A stretch of 64,000 bases of DNA from Sporobacter termitidis DSM 10068 (GTDB lineage: Bacteria > Bacillota > Clostridia > Oscillospirales > Oscillospiraceae), in NCBI RefSeq assembly GCF_900130065.1, contig NZ_FQXV01000001.1, positions 340,572 to 404,571 of the forward strand, in the 5' to 3' direction. This document shows positions 8,376-16,857 of the stretch, in pieces; within the stretch, counting starts at the first letter, position 1, and every line of letters starts with the position of its first letter. The notes beneath the pieces were generated by a model, which saw only the letters and a program-made list of their open reading frames with translations, ran no database searches and was not told the origin of the DNA. Both the position numbers and the translations under genes were made by a program.

Positions 8376-8442
8376 CAAGATATTGTGATAGATTGATGCG
8401 CGGGTACAAGATAGGGGATATTATTCATAGCCACACATTACT

Positions 8443-10122
8443 TTACCAACCGTAAGAAGAATATGATTCTTTTAGCTTTTTATGGTCAGCATCTTCTTCA
8501 TGTTCCCGTGTACCAAAGAACTCGTCGTCCCTAGCAACCGTCGGGTCAAGCCAGTCGGCCTTTTGCTTTGCCCATTCGACCCAGGAACGCGCTTCCGCGG
8601 TCAGGTTATCTTGAGTTTCGACAGAGGCAACATACGCCCTAATCTTACACGCGGTGTTGAAATCCTCGGCGGCGTTCATGAGCGCATTTGTACGTTGAAC
8701 TTCAACGTTATATCGCTCCCTCCGCGCTTCTTTCCGTGCTTTTTCTTCTTGACGTTTCCGCTCTGCTTCCTCTGCAGCCAGCCGCTGAACGTATATGCGT
8801 TCGGCGGCTTCATAAATACTGATTAGAATATCTCCGAGTCTGTCTTCAAGCAAATTAGTCTTGCTATCACTAAAGCTTTTATAATTGGCAATCCCGAAAC
8901 AGAGTTTACCGTTATAGACATAATCATATTTTCGAATGTTGGGCTTTGAAGCGTATCCACCATGTTTCTGAGCGTCTTGATAAATCAACATTTCACGCTG
9001 CTCATCTTTAGTCAGCAAATGATCGATTTTACTCTGGGATTCACTAATACTGATAGGAATCGTCTCACCGCGAACAATAAATTTTAAATCAGCCGTGAGT
9101 GTGCATCCGAGAGGTTCCATTGCTCTAATTAGCGTATCGAATATGCGGCAAGCTCGTGACAATGAATCCAAGCTTATGCTTCCCCACAAGAGCGGCGGCG
9201 TTTTCCCGTCAGTTCTATTACCACGCCAATTCCTATGAGCTACTTTATCATCTTTATCCCAAGCGAGAACGGCTTGCCTGTGAGTAACTATCTTCGTGTG
9301 CATTTTGTCATTATCGCTTGTCATCTGGATTTGTGTTGCAACAGCTAATAGGATAGCCCGATCTTCTTCGCCGAGAAAGTCCAGGGAAGGTGTATCAGCG
9401 GGTGCATGCGGGCTTGTAAACCCAGTTTGCGGCCCCGTTTTTTGTTTAATCTTATCATTCTCAGGCAGCGGCGGTTGTTTGGCGGCTTGCTTACCAGCTC
9501 TGACTTTCGCCCAATAGCCCATCGGAGGCGTTGGTATTTTAAGCGACTTGCATATCTTATGTATCGCAACATCTGACACCTTATACTTTTTCGCGACCTC
9601 CGTGACCGGAAGTGCCCACACTTCTTTATATAAGATCTCACGGTCATAAATATTATATGTCTGGCCGTATTGTGTCATTGTCTTGGGCTCGCCCAATTGC
9701 TGTAAAATCTGAGCGTTATCCGCCGCTACGTTAGACGCTGTAACAACTTTATCCGGTTTGGGAGAGTCAGACTCATCTGTCTTTAAGGGCACAGCAACAG
9801 AAATCTTTGGCGACTCTTTTTCAATACTATTTTTCGGCGCAGTCTTTCCTAAGTTTTTCCTCCTGCGTGTAGCAGGAATTACACTATATATTGAAACAAT
9901 TGTATCCTCCGAGCCCGGCAGCATGATTTTCTCAGTGGGCTTACCAAAGCTTAGCTTCGTCCAATACCCGGAGGGGGGTATCGGTATATCTGCTTCTTTT
10001 ACTTGCTTTATAAGCTGACCATACTCGATATTGTATTTTTTCGCCACACCAGCAACAGATATCTCCCATACTTCATCGTATAGCTGCTTACGTGTCATTT
10101 CGATAGTGGGAGTTCTGGGCAT
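8443..10122 (-). CDS. Protein with duplicated PPxGYW helix-turn-helix-like domain
   Basis: A 559-residue protein whose N-terminal half holds two copies of one domain of about 54 residues, near positions 10-63 and 159-213. Each copy runs LYxEVW, then VAKKYxxxxxxI, then IPxPPxGYWxK and GK. VAKKY...I looks like a helix-turn-helix and the PPxGYW tail is diagnostic of a widespread uncharacterised family. The middle is basic and Pro-rich; the C-terminal third has a long charged coiled coil (EEAERKRQEEKARKEARRER). The ATG at 10122 is chosen because AAAGGAGG stands eight bases before it; an upstream TTG at 10287 has no ribosome site. It follows the methylase/nuclease/Vsr genes on the same strand. DNA binding is inferred, not known. 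Confidence 0.75.
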   Translation of the reverse strand: MPRTPTIEMTRKQLYDEVWEISVAGVAKKYNIEYGQLIKQVKEADIPIPPSGYWTKLSFGKPTEKIMLPGSEDTIVSIYSVIPATRRRKNLGKTAPKNSIEKESPKISVAVPLKTDESDSPKPDKVVTASNVAADNAQILQQLGEPKTMTQYGQTYNIYDREILYKEVWALPVTEVAKKYKVSDVAIHKICKSLKIPTPPMGYWAKVRAGKQAAKQPPLPENDKIKQKTGPQTGFTSPHAPADTPSLDFLGEEDRAILLAVATQIQMTSDNDKMHTKIVTHRQAVLAWDKDDKVAHRNWRGNRTDGKTPPLLWGSISLDSLSRACRIFDTLIRAMEPLGCTLTADLKFIVRGETIPISISESQSKIDHLLTKDEQREMLIYQDAQKHGGYASKPNIRKYDYVYNGKLCFGIANYKSFSDSKTNLLEDRLGDILISIYEAAERIYVQRLAAEEAERKRQEEKARKEARRERYNVEVQRTNALMNAAEDFNTACKIRAYVASVETQDNLTAEARSWVEWAKQKADWLDPTVARDDEFFGTREHEEDADHKKLKESYSSYGW

Positions 10123-10319
10123 AACGGTTTCCTCCTTTCCTTGATTATCTATCGCCAACTCGATCTTCGGCGTCGGGACGACGTCAACAGGTGGTGATAT
10201 TAAATCAATTGCGGGTGGTTCTAAAATTGGCTTATCTAGTAAAGCTTCTTCTGGTGGAGCTACTTTCTCCGACGTCCTCTTTTTCAAAGTCGAGAGACCA
10301 GTAACGGCTTCGAACTGTG

Positions 10320-10655
10320 TTATCCCTCCAATTCTTCTTTTTCTTTTAATAGAAAAAGCAAGTCATGTTTCATTTCGTCAAACTGCTTGATGATCGTATT
10401 TAGATTGTCCTCGATGTGCTGCACCTGCACTTCGTTTATTTTGCCGTGATTATAAGCTATTAGCCGTTCCGGAACAATAGTATAAGACCAGCTGTCCCTA
10501 TACCTATCGTCACTTTTTACAGCGAATCCTATCGGAAGCAGGTTGTTGCGCATGCCGAGCGTGAGCATTGTAGGTGATATTCCAAGATAGTCAGCAGCAA
10601 TTTTTAACGTTATTTTAGGCATATTTCTGATTTCATCATCCGCATGCATGGCCAT
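10320..10655 (-). CDS. Small putative DNA-binding protein
   Basis: A 111-residue protein. The first half, ITLKIAADYLGISPTMLTLGM, looks like an excisionase/MerR-type helix-turn-helix; the C-terminal 50 residues form a probable coiled coil (IEDNLNTIIKQFDEMKHD). The ATG at 10655 has AAAGGAGGTG seven bases upstream. It follows the vsr gene by 25 bases and precedes the PPxGYW gene, so all are likely one transcript. It may be the control protein of the restriction-modification set; inferred from size and position only. Confidence 0.65.
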   Translation of the reverse strand: MAMHADDEIRNMPKITLKIAADYLGISPTMLTLGMRNNLLPIGFAVKSDDRYRDSWSYTIVPERLIAYNHGKINEVQVQHIEDNLNTIIKQFDEMKHDLLFLLKEKEELEG

Positions 10656-10680
10656 ACGTTTCACCTCCTTTGCCTGAAAA

Positions 10681-11097
10681 CTAATTCTTATATTGCGAAA
10701 AACAGTCGACCAACAATTGCATAAACGTTTCATCCCGCACTTGACATTCCCATATCACCAAAACGTTCCACCCAAGTTTTTGAAGATTATTGATATTCTG
10801 CATATCTCTTTTTCTATTATCCGAAAATTTCTTCTCCCAAAACTCAACATTAGTGGAAGGTGTAGCTGCATATTTGCATTCAGGATGTCTATGCCAATAA
10901 CATCCGTTCACAAAAATAACAAGTTTAAATTTTCTCAATACAATATCTGGTTTTCCGGGCAAATCCGCCTTCTGTACTCTAAACCTATAACCATTTTGGT
11001 GTAACCATGAGCGTACTATTAATTCAGGTTTTGTATCTCGGCCTTTGATTTTTGACATGCACTTGTGCCGCTGTGCTGGTGTAAGGACATCTGACAT
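10681..11097 (-). CDS. vsr: Very short patch repair endonuclease (Vsr), second copy
   Basis: A 138-residue Vsr protein: HKCMSKIKGRDTKPELI at the N-terminus, LPGKPDIVLRKFK, the FVNGCYWHRHPECKYA zinc/metal region and LVIWECQV. It repairs T:G mismatches arising at sites methylated by its partner methylase. The ATG at 11097 follows the stop of the nuclease gene by one base; the longer open frame upstream overlaps that gene. It differs clearly from the Vsr at 494-919 and is therefore not a recent duplicate. It forms an operon with the methyltransferase and nuclease upstream. Confidence 0.93.
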   Translation of the reverse strand: MSDVLTPAQRHKCMSKIKGRDTKPELIVRSWLHQNGYRFRVQKADLPGKPDIVLRKFKLVIFVNGCYWHRHPECKYAATPSTNVEFWEKKFSDNRKRDMQNINNLQKLGWNVLVIWECQVRDETFMQLLVDCFSQYKN

Positions 11098-11098
11098 C

Positions 11099-12205
11099 CT
11101 ATTCGTCACCTTCTGTATGTAGCTCGATGGGGTCAGAAAAATCAAACAAGCCAGGGGAGCAAGAAATACTGTCCACGCTGATCCCATCAGGCAACAACGC
11201 CAGCTTTTCAAGCAATTCTTTAGCGAACTGGCGCATGTCTGAAACAATTCTCAGTTTTGCGTCGTACTCCGTGAGGTCATATACTCGATATAGTGCATAA
11301 TCTTCCAGCTCATTCGCCATGGTGATAAGTTCCGCTCTTGAAATATGGAATATCGTCTCAAATTTATTTGAAGTCGATTTAACGTCCAGCAGCGACACTG
11401 CACTATCTGCTGCTGTAATTTTAAAATCATATGGAGCGACTGCATTTTCACGCGATACCCATTCAGAGTCCAGGAGTTTTCCTTGATTGATTAGCTGCTG
11501 GAAATATTGTGAAACCAATTCCTCCCCCATGCTTCCGATATAAGCTGCCTTTTGCCTGGAAGTCGCTAACTCTTCAGACGACATTACATTCCCACTATGC
11601 TTGTAAACGCGAAGAACTGCTTCGGCATCACCTTCGACTGCCGCAATTAAATCTTCATCAAGAAGGAACCGATAAACGGGATGCGGAGCTGGTAAGTCGA
11701 GACGAGTAACAATCTCCTTTAATTGATCACTCTCGATTTTTTGCATACCAGAAGTTAGAATACTGGAGAATTCATGATGAAGTTTTTTATCTACCTCGAG
11801 GGAAGCAGCAACAAAGTCAATACATACAACGGAGGGAATAGTATCCCCATCAAGTCCAATTAAAGCAATATCCCCTGGTTGAAGACTATCATAACGTTGT
11901 GGATCTGTTTCCTGAGAATAAATAAGTTCTCCATTCAGCCTCCAGTTCTTGGAGCCCTTTGATTTAACTATTTTTCTTTGAAGTACATGGGCATCCTTGA
12001 GGCCAGGGCCATAAATATATAATGATACAGGTAACTTGGTGTTCGCCGTAGTTTTTCTCAACTCTGGATATAACTCATCAACAAAAACATCACTATTCAG
12101 ATTCAATGCTTTTTGTTTGCTGGGTTTTTCTTTTTGATTTGAAAAATAACACTTGAAAAAGGTCAAATCAGAGTGAGTTAGTTTCTTTAGGGCCATTTTC
12201 TCCAT
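11099..12205 (-). CDS. DUF3883-type PD-(D/E)xK nuclease, probable type II restriction enzyme
   Basis: A 368-residue protein. The C-terminal part has a probable PD-(D/E)xK nuclease core: Glu in GEELVSQYF (about 229), Asp in APYDFKI (260) and LLDVKSTS (Asp 274, Lys 276), then FHISRAELI, a pattern known from the DUF3883 group of restriction-related proteins. The N-terminal part is unfamiliar and may carry target recognition. Its ATG overlaps the methyltransferase stop by one base (TAATG), and the Vsr gene follows after one base. Gene order methylase, nuclease, Vsr argues that it is the cognate restriction endonuclease. Specificity cannot be read from the sequence. Confidence 0.75.
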   Translation of the reverse strand: MEKMALKKLTHSDLTFFKCYFSNQKEKPSKQKALNLNSDVFVDELYPELRKTTANTKLPVSLYIYGPGLKDAHVLQRKIVKSKGSKNWRLNGELIYSQETDPQRYDSLQPGDIALIGLDGDTIPSVVCIDFVAASLEVDKKLHHEFSSILTSGMQKIESDQLKEIVTRLDLPAPHPVYRFLLDEDLIAAVEGDAEAVLRVYKHSGNVMSSEELATSRQKAAYIGSMGEELVSQYFQQLINQGKLLDSEWVSRENAVAPYDFKITAADSAVSLLDVKSTSNKFETIFHISRAELITMANELEDYALYRVYDLTEYDAKLRIVSDMRQFAKELLEKLALLPDGISVDSISCSPGLFDFSDPIELHTEGDE

Positions 12206-13689
12206 TATCCATTACCTCCCTTGATTTCACGTAGCATGTTTGCTGCAAGAGCTTTTGCCAAAAGTGGTGGAACTGCATTTCCAATTTGCTTGAACGCAGG
12301 ATTCATCGTCCCCGAGAATTTAAAGCCATCAGGGAAAGATTGCAGTCGGGCTGCTTCCCGAACAGATATTGTTCTCTTTTGTTGACTATCATAGTGAATA
12401 TGTGAATAGCTGTCTTTCCCTAAATGTGCCATCAATGTTCTGGCCGGAGCATCCGGCTCCATTTTTCTCCATTTATTGGGGAATTTCTCTGGGTCATATG
12501 GGGGAACGATTTTTTTAAAAAGTTGATCATATTCTTCACAACCCTCTGAAATCTTTTTTCCCTTCCTCTGGAGACTTTTTAATTTCTTATTGAACATTTC
12601 TATTGCAATGGCATATGCTTCTGGGTATTGATCGCCCGGCTTCATTTTCTCGAAAATATCATAGTCTCGTGGGAGATAACGAATAACGTGATCGCTAATT
12701 CCTTCCAAGTTCTCGTGTCCTGGCCATGTCCGCATTAAAGTTGCATAATCTGATATTCCTTCCAAGTTACATGTCTGATATGGTACCATTACATCAAAGC
12801 GTCTCGCTCCACGTTTAAGTTTTTCAGTCAAGTGATCTGTTATAGGTGGTAAATCTTCAAGCGCTTGCTTAGCTGTGATTGCTGGTGGAAGATCAGCGGA
12901 TACAGCAGGTGGCAACATAAAAGAGGTGTTTTCCTTGAATAAATTCTGCTGATTCTCCAAACTGTGGCTGTTAATAACAGTTTGAAGGGCTACTTGCCTT
13001 GTGCCTTCATATCCCCGAGGCAACTCGTGATAGTTTGTCGGTTGAGGGAAAAATTCATGAGGATTTATTCCTTCAGCGAAAGCAACCAAAAACATTCTTT
13101 CACGCATTTCAGGTACACCATAATGAGCCGCATTTAGTAGAGTATAATGACAGATATATCCCAAATCAGCAAGGGAATCACTGACCTCTTCTGCTATATT
13201 GTGCCCACCATAGTTCAGCATGTCTGGCACATTCTCCATTAATAACGCAATGGGTTTAAAGGCCCTTACATAAGCCAAATAGCGCAAGTACAAATTTCCG
13301 CGTGGATCATGAATATATGCTTCCGGATGAGCATCAATTTCTCTTAGCTTGGCTCGTCCGACACGTGCAAAAGCTTGGCAAGGGGGACCACCAACAATTA
13401 TATCTATTGCGCTATCTGTCTGACCCAAATTCAACATTTGGGCTAACATGTCCGGCTCGGTTTGAGTAATATCAATAGGCATGCTGTGATGTGCAAATTC
13501 TGACTCATCAAAGAAGTTAAGCGCATGTGATGCTGTAGCGAATGGATCAATCTCCACCGCCGCAGAAATTGTAAACCCTGCTGCCTGAAATCCTAACGAA
13601 ATGCCTCCGCAACCTGCGAATAGGTCCAATACGCGTGGGCGTCCCCCGTTTCTTATTCTGACAATTTTATTCGCAGTAATTTGGCTCAT
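12205..13689 (-). CDS. DNA (cytosine-5-)-methyltransferase
   Basis: A complete 494-residue C5-cytosine methyltransferase. Motif I is LDLFAGCGG (21-29), motif IV GGPPCQ with catalytic Cys 104, motif VI MENVPDM (about 151), motif IX SVREAARLQSFP and motif X QIGNAVPPLLAKAL. The large insert before motif IX is the target-recognition region. The ATG at 13689 is preceded by AAGGAA at a good distance; the upstream in-frame ATGs lack this. It is the first gene of a five-gene minus-strand unit and protects host DNA against the DUF3883 nuclease encoded next. Confidence 0.95.
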   Translation of the reverse strand: MSQITANKIVRIRNGGRPRVLDLFAGCGGISLGFQAAGFTISAAVEIDPFATASHALNFFDESEFAHHSMPIDITQTEPDMLAQMLNLGQTDSAIDIIVGGPPCQAFARVGRAKLREIDAHPEAYIHDPRGNLYLRYLAYVRAFKPIALLMENVPDMLNYGGHNIAEEVSDSLADLGYICHYTLLNAAHYGVPEMRERMFLVAFAEGINPHEFFPQPTNYHELPRGYEGTRQVALQTVINSHSLENQQNLFKENTSFMLPPAVSADLPPAITAKQALEDLPPITDHLTEKLKRGARRFDVMVPYQTCNLEGISDYATLMRTWPGHENLEGISDHVIRYLPRDYDIFEKMKPGDQYPEAYAIAIEMFNKKLKSLQRKGKKISEGCEEYDQLFKKIVPPYDPEKFPNKWRKMEPDAPARTLMAHLGKDSYSHIHYDSQQKRTISVREAARLQSFPDGFKFSGTMNPAFKQIGNAVPPLLAKALAANMLREIKGGNG

Positions 13690-14203
13690 AAAAATTCCTT
13701 CCACAGATTGCATAATAATCAATGTGATTTTATCATGTTACACCATTATCTTCAATTAAGATTTCATTAATACCTTACATCTGTCGAATCACAAGCATAA
13801 CTCTCCTCTTCATAGACTGACAACTGAAGAAACTACGGCATTAGCTGGAGATAAAACGGCATTACAGAAAATCGGTAAAAAACTTCCTGCACCTGTCAAC
13901 GTTGTTGTACCAATTGCTACGGGGTGAAGTCGCCCAGCAGAACGCCCGAGAGACCAGGGGCGATGACAACCGCAGGAATGGGAAGGCTTCCAAAAGGGAT
14001 ATATTCTGAATGTCGACCTTCCCCCGTTCGGGAGCTTTTTCCGTAATGCCGATGCGCGAACAAGTTTAATCAGGTCCCAATTCATTCCAATGCCTACGAT
14101 GTATATCTGCCCGAAATCGCAGCTTTAAAAAAGACTAGCCGAGTTGTGGGGCGAGTATCCGATGTGCAGAAGCAGCTTTCAGCAGTACTCAACTACAAAG
14201 AAA
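13690..14203. other. Gene-free scar with coding remnants
   Basis: About 500 bases without an intact gene. The right part, about 13810-14215, is less AT-rich than the flanks. Reading on the plus strand gives short open stretches that look like protein ends, for example one finishing KKLPAPVNVVVPIATG near 13923 and one ending DVQKQLSAVLNYKEREQK at the stop near 14215. I cannot name the parent genes. It resembles host-like backbone broken by insertion of the AT-rich cassettes on both sides. Confidence 0.4.
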
Positions 14204-14229
14204 GGGAGCAGAAATAGATATCTGCTCCC
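14204..14229. terminator. Bidirectional terminator hairpin
   Basis: GGGAGCAGA (14204-14212) and TCTGCTCCC (14221-14229) form a 9-bp stem with an 8-base loop. It sits between the remnant on the plus strand and the 3' end of the GHKL ATPase gene on the minus strand. Confidence 0.65.
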
Positions 14230-14237
14230 TAATACTA

Positions 14238-16208
14238 TTAATCATCATACTGTTCTTGTTCGTCTTTACATTTTTCGGGATTATTCAAATATGTTATCAA
14301 ATCCTTCAGTAGGATTAAATCACAAACAGCTTGACTTGTTGTTATGTCGAATAATTTATGAGTGATACCATGGTACTGTCTCATATAAATATTTTCATCT
14401 AATAAAAGAGAAGTGATATAGAATTTCTCTTTATACTGTTCAGCGGCTTCCCAGGCAACTACTAGATTTATATCATTACTATTCTTGATGCCGCTCTCAA
14501 TATCCTCAATTAAACCATCAAGACTAAACTTATATTCAAGCACTTTCGGCTCAGAACATATTCCTGCTGGATATTCTTCATATAAATCCCCGAGAGTATC
14601 TCTCAAAATCCCTAAAGGATTCTTTATTTTATCAAAAACATGATTATCAACTGGTGGATCAATTATTATATGATATAACCCATCATAAGTAAACCGCTCA
14701 TTGGTTGACATTATTTTAATACCCCGTATAACACCACCAGCCAACAACTGGTTGAATAAAGCAATTACATCCTGTTCTCTGGTAGGTTCAGATGTTATCG
14801 AAACTCTTTTCATTGGAAGAAAGAAGTTTTCATTTTCCAAAACCAGAGGGTTAGTGTTTTCATGAGCTTTCATATCAACTTTCCAGTCATCTAAATGCTG
14901 TTGCCTCATTAAATCATCAGGGGTAGCTCCTGTATTTTTCCTAAAACATTTTTTTGTTTTATTTAATGGACCATCAGCAATCCTTCTTGCTATATCTTTA
15001 GAAAAATCCACAATATCTTTTTGGAATCCTTTTCTCCCTAAATCAGCAAAGCAATTTTCAAAATGCATAACAATATGTAGCTGAAATTGTCTACCAGCAT
15101 TCTTCTTTAAAGGAATAAGGATTAACTCTCCTTGTGGCATATTATTTGCCGCAATTTGAATACCACCTGATATAACATTTATTCCATTTCTCAACCCAAG
15201 CGATTCGCTGAATTTATCCCACAATTTTGTAGAGTATGCATAACAAAAATAAACTATTGGCCTACACTCGTCAATTATTTTCTTTTCAGTTTCGTCAATA
15301 GTTATTTCGTCCTGTAAACGATTATAATCCCATATATCGTAGATAGCATTGAGATTCATGTATTTGGAAGGCAATCGATATGTATCACCCTTTGTACGAT
15401 AGAGTTGATCCATCTTTAACTTAATATCCGTATACTTTTGAACTTTTTCAAACATTTCATTTGCCCAGAGATATCCAATACCTTGACATTGCGCCTCAGT
15501 TTTTTCCCCGCTTTTATCAACAACTGAAACTATGATCAGGATATTTTCATTAGGCATTATTGCACCCAAACCAGTTTTGATTTTAAGTACTTTAAGCCAG
15601 CTTTCAGCATTAGTAATTTTCATCCAGGATAAATCTTTAGGATTCGTATTTTCATCATATTTAATACAAACAGATACTCCTCGATCTATATTTGCAAATA
15701 GTGGATCAAAAATATCTGAATCATCTGGAATAACCATAGGGTTCCCGGCCGGATTTTCATCTGAAAGCCAGTTTCTTGCGTTCTCCATTTTTCCAATTGC
15801 AGTAAAGGACGGTGATTTTGTTGCAATTTGTATATAGTTAAAACCATATGCAAGATATGTCGATCCAACGCCCTTATGTCCTCTTGTATTTCCGCTTTTA
15901 AAAGAAAAATTAGGAGCTAAAAATCTCGTATATTGTTGTTCTTCAAACCCTATCCCATTATCTGTTACAGAGACGGCGTTTTTTTGTAGATCGACCAAAA
16001 CATGAATCATTGCCTTGTAATCAGGTTCTTTCAGCTTCATCCGAACATCAAGAGCATCCAATCCGTTCTGGATCAATTCACAAAATGTATCAAACCAGCC
16101 AACATAAGAGCTAAGAATATTTTGAATTTCTCTTTTCAACGATCTAATAACAACCTCATCGTTTCCAAGATATTTCGCACTTAATGGATCGAAGTTTTGA
16201 TTATACAT
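14238..16208 (-). CDS. GHKL-type (Hsp90/histidine kinase-like) ATPase
   Basis: A 656-residue protein with an N-terminal Bergerat ATPase fold: the N box is ELIQNGLDAL (about 44-53), the G1 box VTDNGIGFEE (about 81-90) and the G2-like loop NTRGHKGVGSTYL. The remaining 500 residues show no domain I know. No transmembrane segment, DHp helix or MutL motif is seen, so it is not a sensor kinase. The ATG at 16208 has GGAGG seven bases upstream. It lies downstream of hamB on the same strand, separated by about 650 bases of gene fragments. Stand-alone GHKL ATPases of this form are frequent in defence islands, usually with a helicase or nuclease partner. Whether it works with the Hachiman pair is open. 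Confidence 0.8.
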   Translation of the reverse strand: MYNQNFDPLSAKYLGNDEVVIRSLKREIQNILSSYVGWFDTFCELIQNGLDALDVRMKLKEPDYKAMIHVLVDLQKNAVSVTDNGIGFEEQQYTRFLAPNFSFKSGNTRGHKGVGSTYLAYGFNYIQIATKSPSFTAIGKMENARNWLSDENPAGNPMVIPDDSDIFDPLFANIDRGVSVCIKYDENTNPKDLSWMKITNAESWLKVLKIKTGLGAIMPNENILIIVSVVDKSGEKTEAQCQGIGYLWANEMFEKVQKYTDIKLKMDQLYRTKGDTYRLPSKYMNLNAIYDIWDYNRLQDEITIDETEKKIIDECRPIVYFCYAYSTKLWDKFSESLGLRNGINVISGGIQIAANNMPQGELILIPLKKNAGRQFQLHIVMHFENCFADLGRKGFQKDIVDFSKDIARRIADGPLNKTKKCFRKNTGATPDDLMRQQHLDDWKVDMKAHENTNPLVLENENFFLPMKRVSITSEPTREQDVIALFNQLLAGGVIRGIKIMSTNERFTYDGLYHIIIDPPVDNHVFDKIKNPLGILRDTLGDLYEEYPAGICSEPKVLEYKFSLDGLIEDIESGIKNSNDINLVVAWEAAEQYKEKFYITSLLLDENIYMRQYHGITHKLFDITTSQAVCDLILLKDLITYLNNPEKCKDEQEQYDD

Positions 16209-16327
16209 AGTGATCCTCCAAATTTTTAAAAATGTGTATAACAAGGCTCACTATCCAGTGTAATTGAATAGTTTAATTTTCGAATGTGTAACGATAGTCC
16301 ATTTTGCCGGTCTTTGTCAACTTGACA

Positions 16328-16589
16328 TTACATTATTTCATAATCGATTTTCTGCGTAGTTTTTTGCGCAAAGGATTTAATTGCGGTTTCAATAATATCC
16401 GAACTAGATATAAAGGTCTTTTTGGCTGCAAGCAACATAAAACATTTTCGTAAACTCTTCTGTGGGATTTTTATTAATTAACTGCGGGTTAGGATATAAA
16501 CTTGGAATTTTTATCTTGTCAAAATTATTCAGCTTTACACTTACGATAACTTTTTTCCATTCCAGACTTTTGGCTTGATGGATTGTCAT
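16328..16589 (-). pseudogene. Remnant of an SF1 (UvrD/Rep-like) helicase C-terminus
   Basis: Reading the minus strand from 16589 gives TIHQAKSLEW, the UvrD motif V pattern (T-H-x-x-K-x-L-E), and then EFTKMFYVACSQKDLYI, a degenerate motif VI in which the usual arginines are lost. The frame stops, and the C-terminal tail continues in another frame to 16328. Everything N-terminal to motif V is missing. This is a decayed helicase fragment left between the GHKL gene and hamB. Confidence 0.6.
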
Positions 16590-16643
16590 ATAACACTATT
16601 GCCAGAAAAACCTCATTAAAGAGTTTAAAAGACGTGTCCCATG

Positions 16644-16832
16644 TTAAAGCGTCAACTGCACTCTCAGTTTATCGCTATCTAGCTCTCCAAAGATCGGAAT
16701 CTTAAAGTTAGGCTCGAATAGCGCATTATAAAAATCTAAAAACTCTTTTTTTATCTCTGCATTGAATTTCTCGACAACTTGCGTAGTCAGGCTTTGATCG
16801 GTAAATACACCGCTCAAAGTCTGGTCTATCAT
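16644..16832 (-). pseudogene. Gene fragment of unknown origin upstream of the helicase remnant
   Basis: A 62-codon open stretch on the minus strand whose peptide (VVEKFNAEIKKEFLDFYN, later DSDKLRVQL) looks like an internal segment of a larger soluble protein, possibly of an OLD/RecF-like ATPase. It has no clear ribosome site and begins only about 25 bases after the hamB stop. An ATPase fragment followed by a UvrD-like fragment would recall a decayed Gabija-like pair, but the similarity is too short to claim this. Confidence 0.35.
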
Positions 16833-16857
16833 CTCTTATCAGTCATTGCATATTCCA

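Noticed and set aside
10123-10287. N-terminal extension of the PPxGYW protein from TTG 10287
   Set aside because: No ribosome site, low-complexity Pro-rich peptide, and a very strong AAAGGAGG directly before the ATG at 10122.
14238-16208. GHKL protein as a sensor histidine kinase or MutL
   Set aside because: No H box, no membrane segment and no MutL C-terminal or linker motifs; only the ATPase fold is shared.
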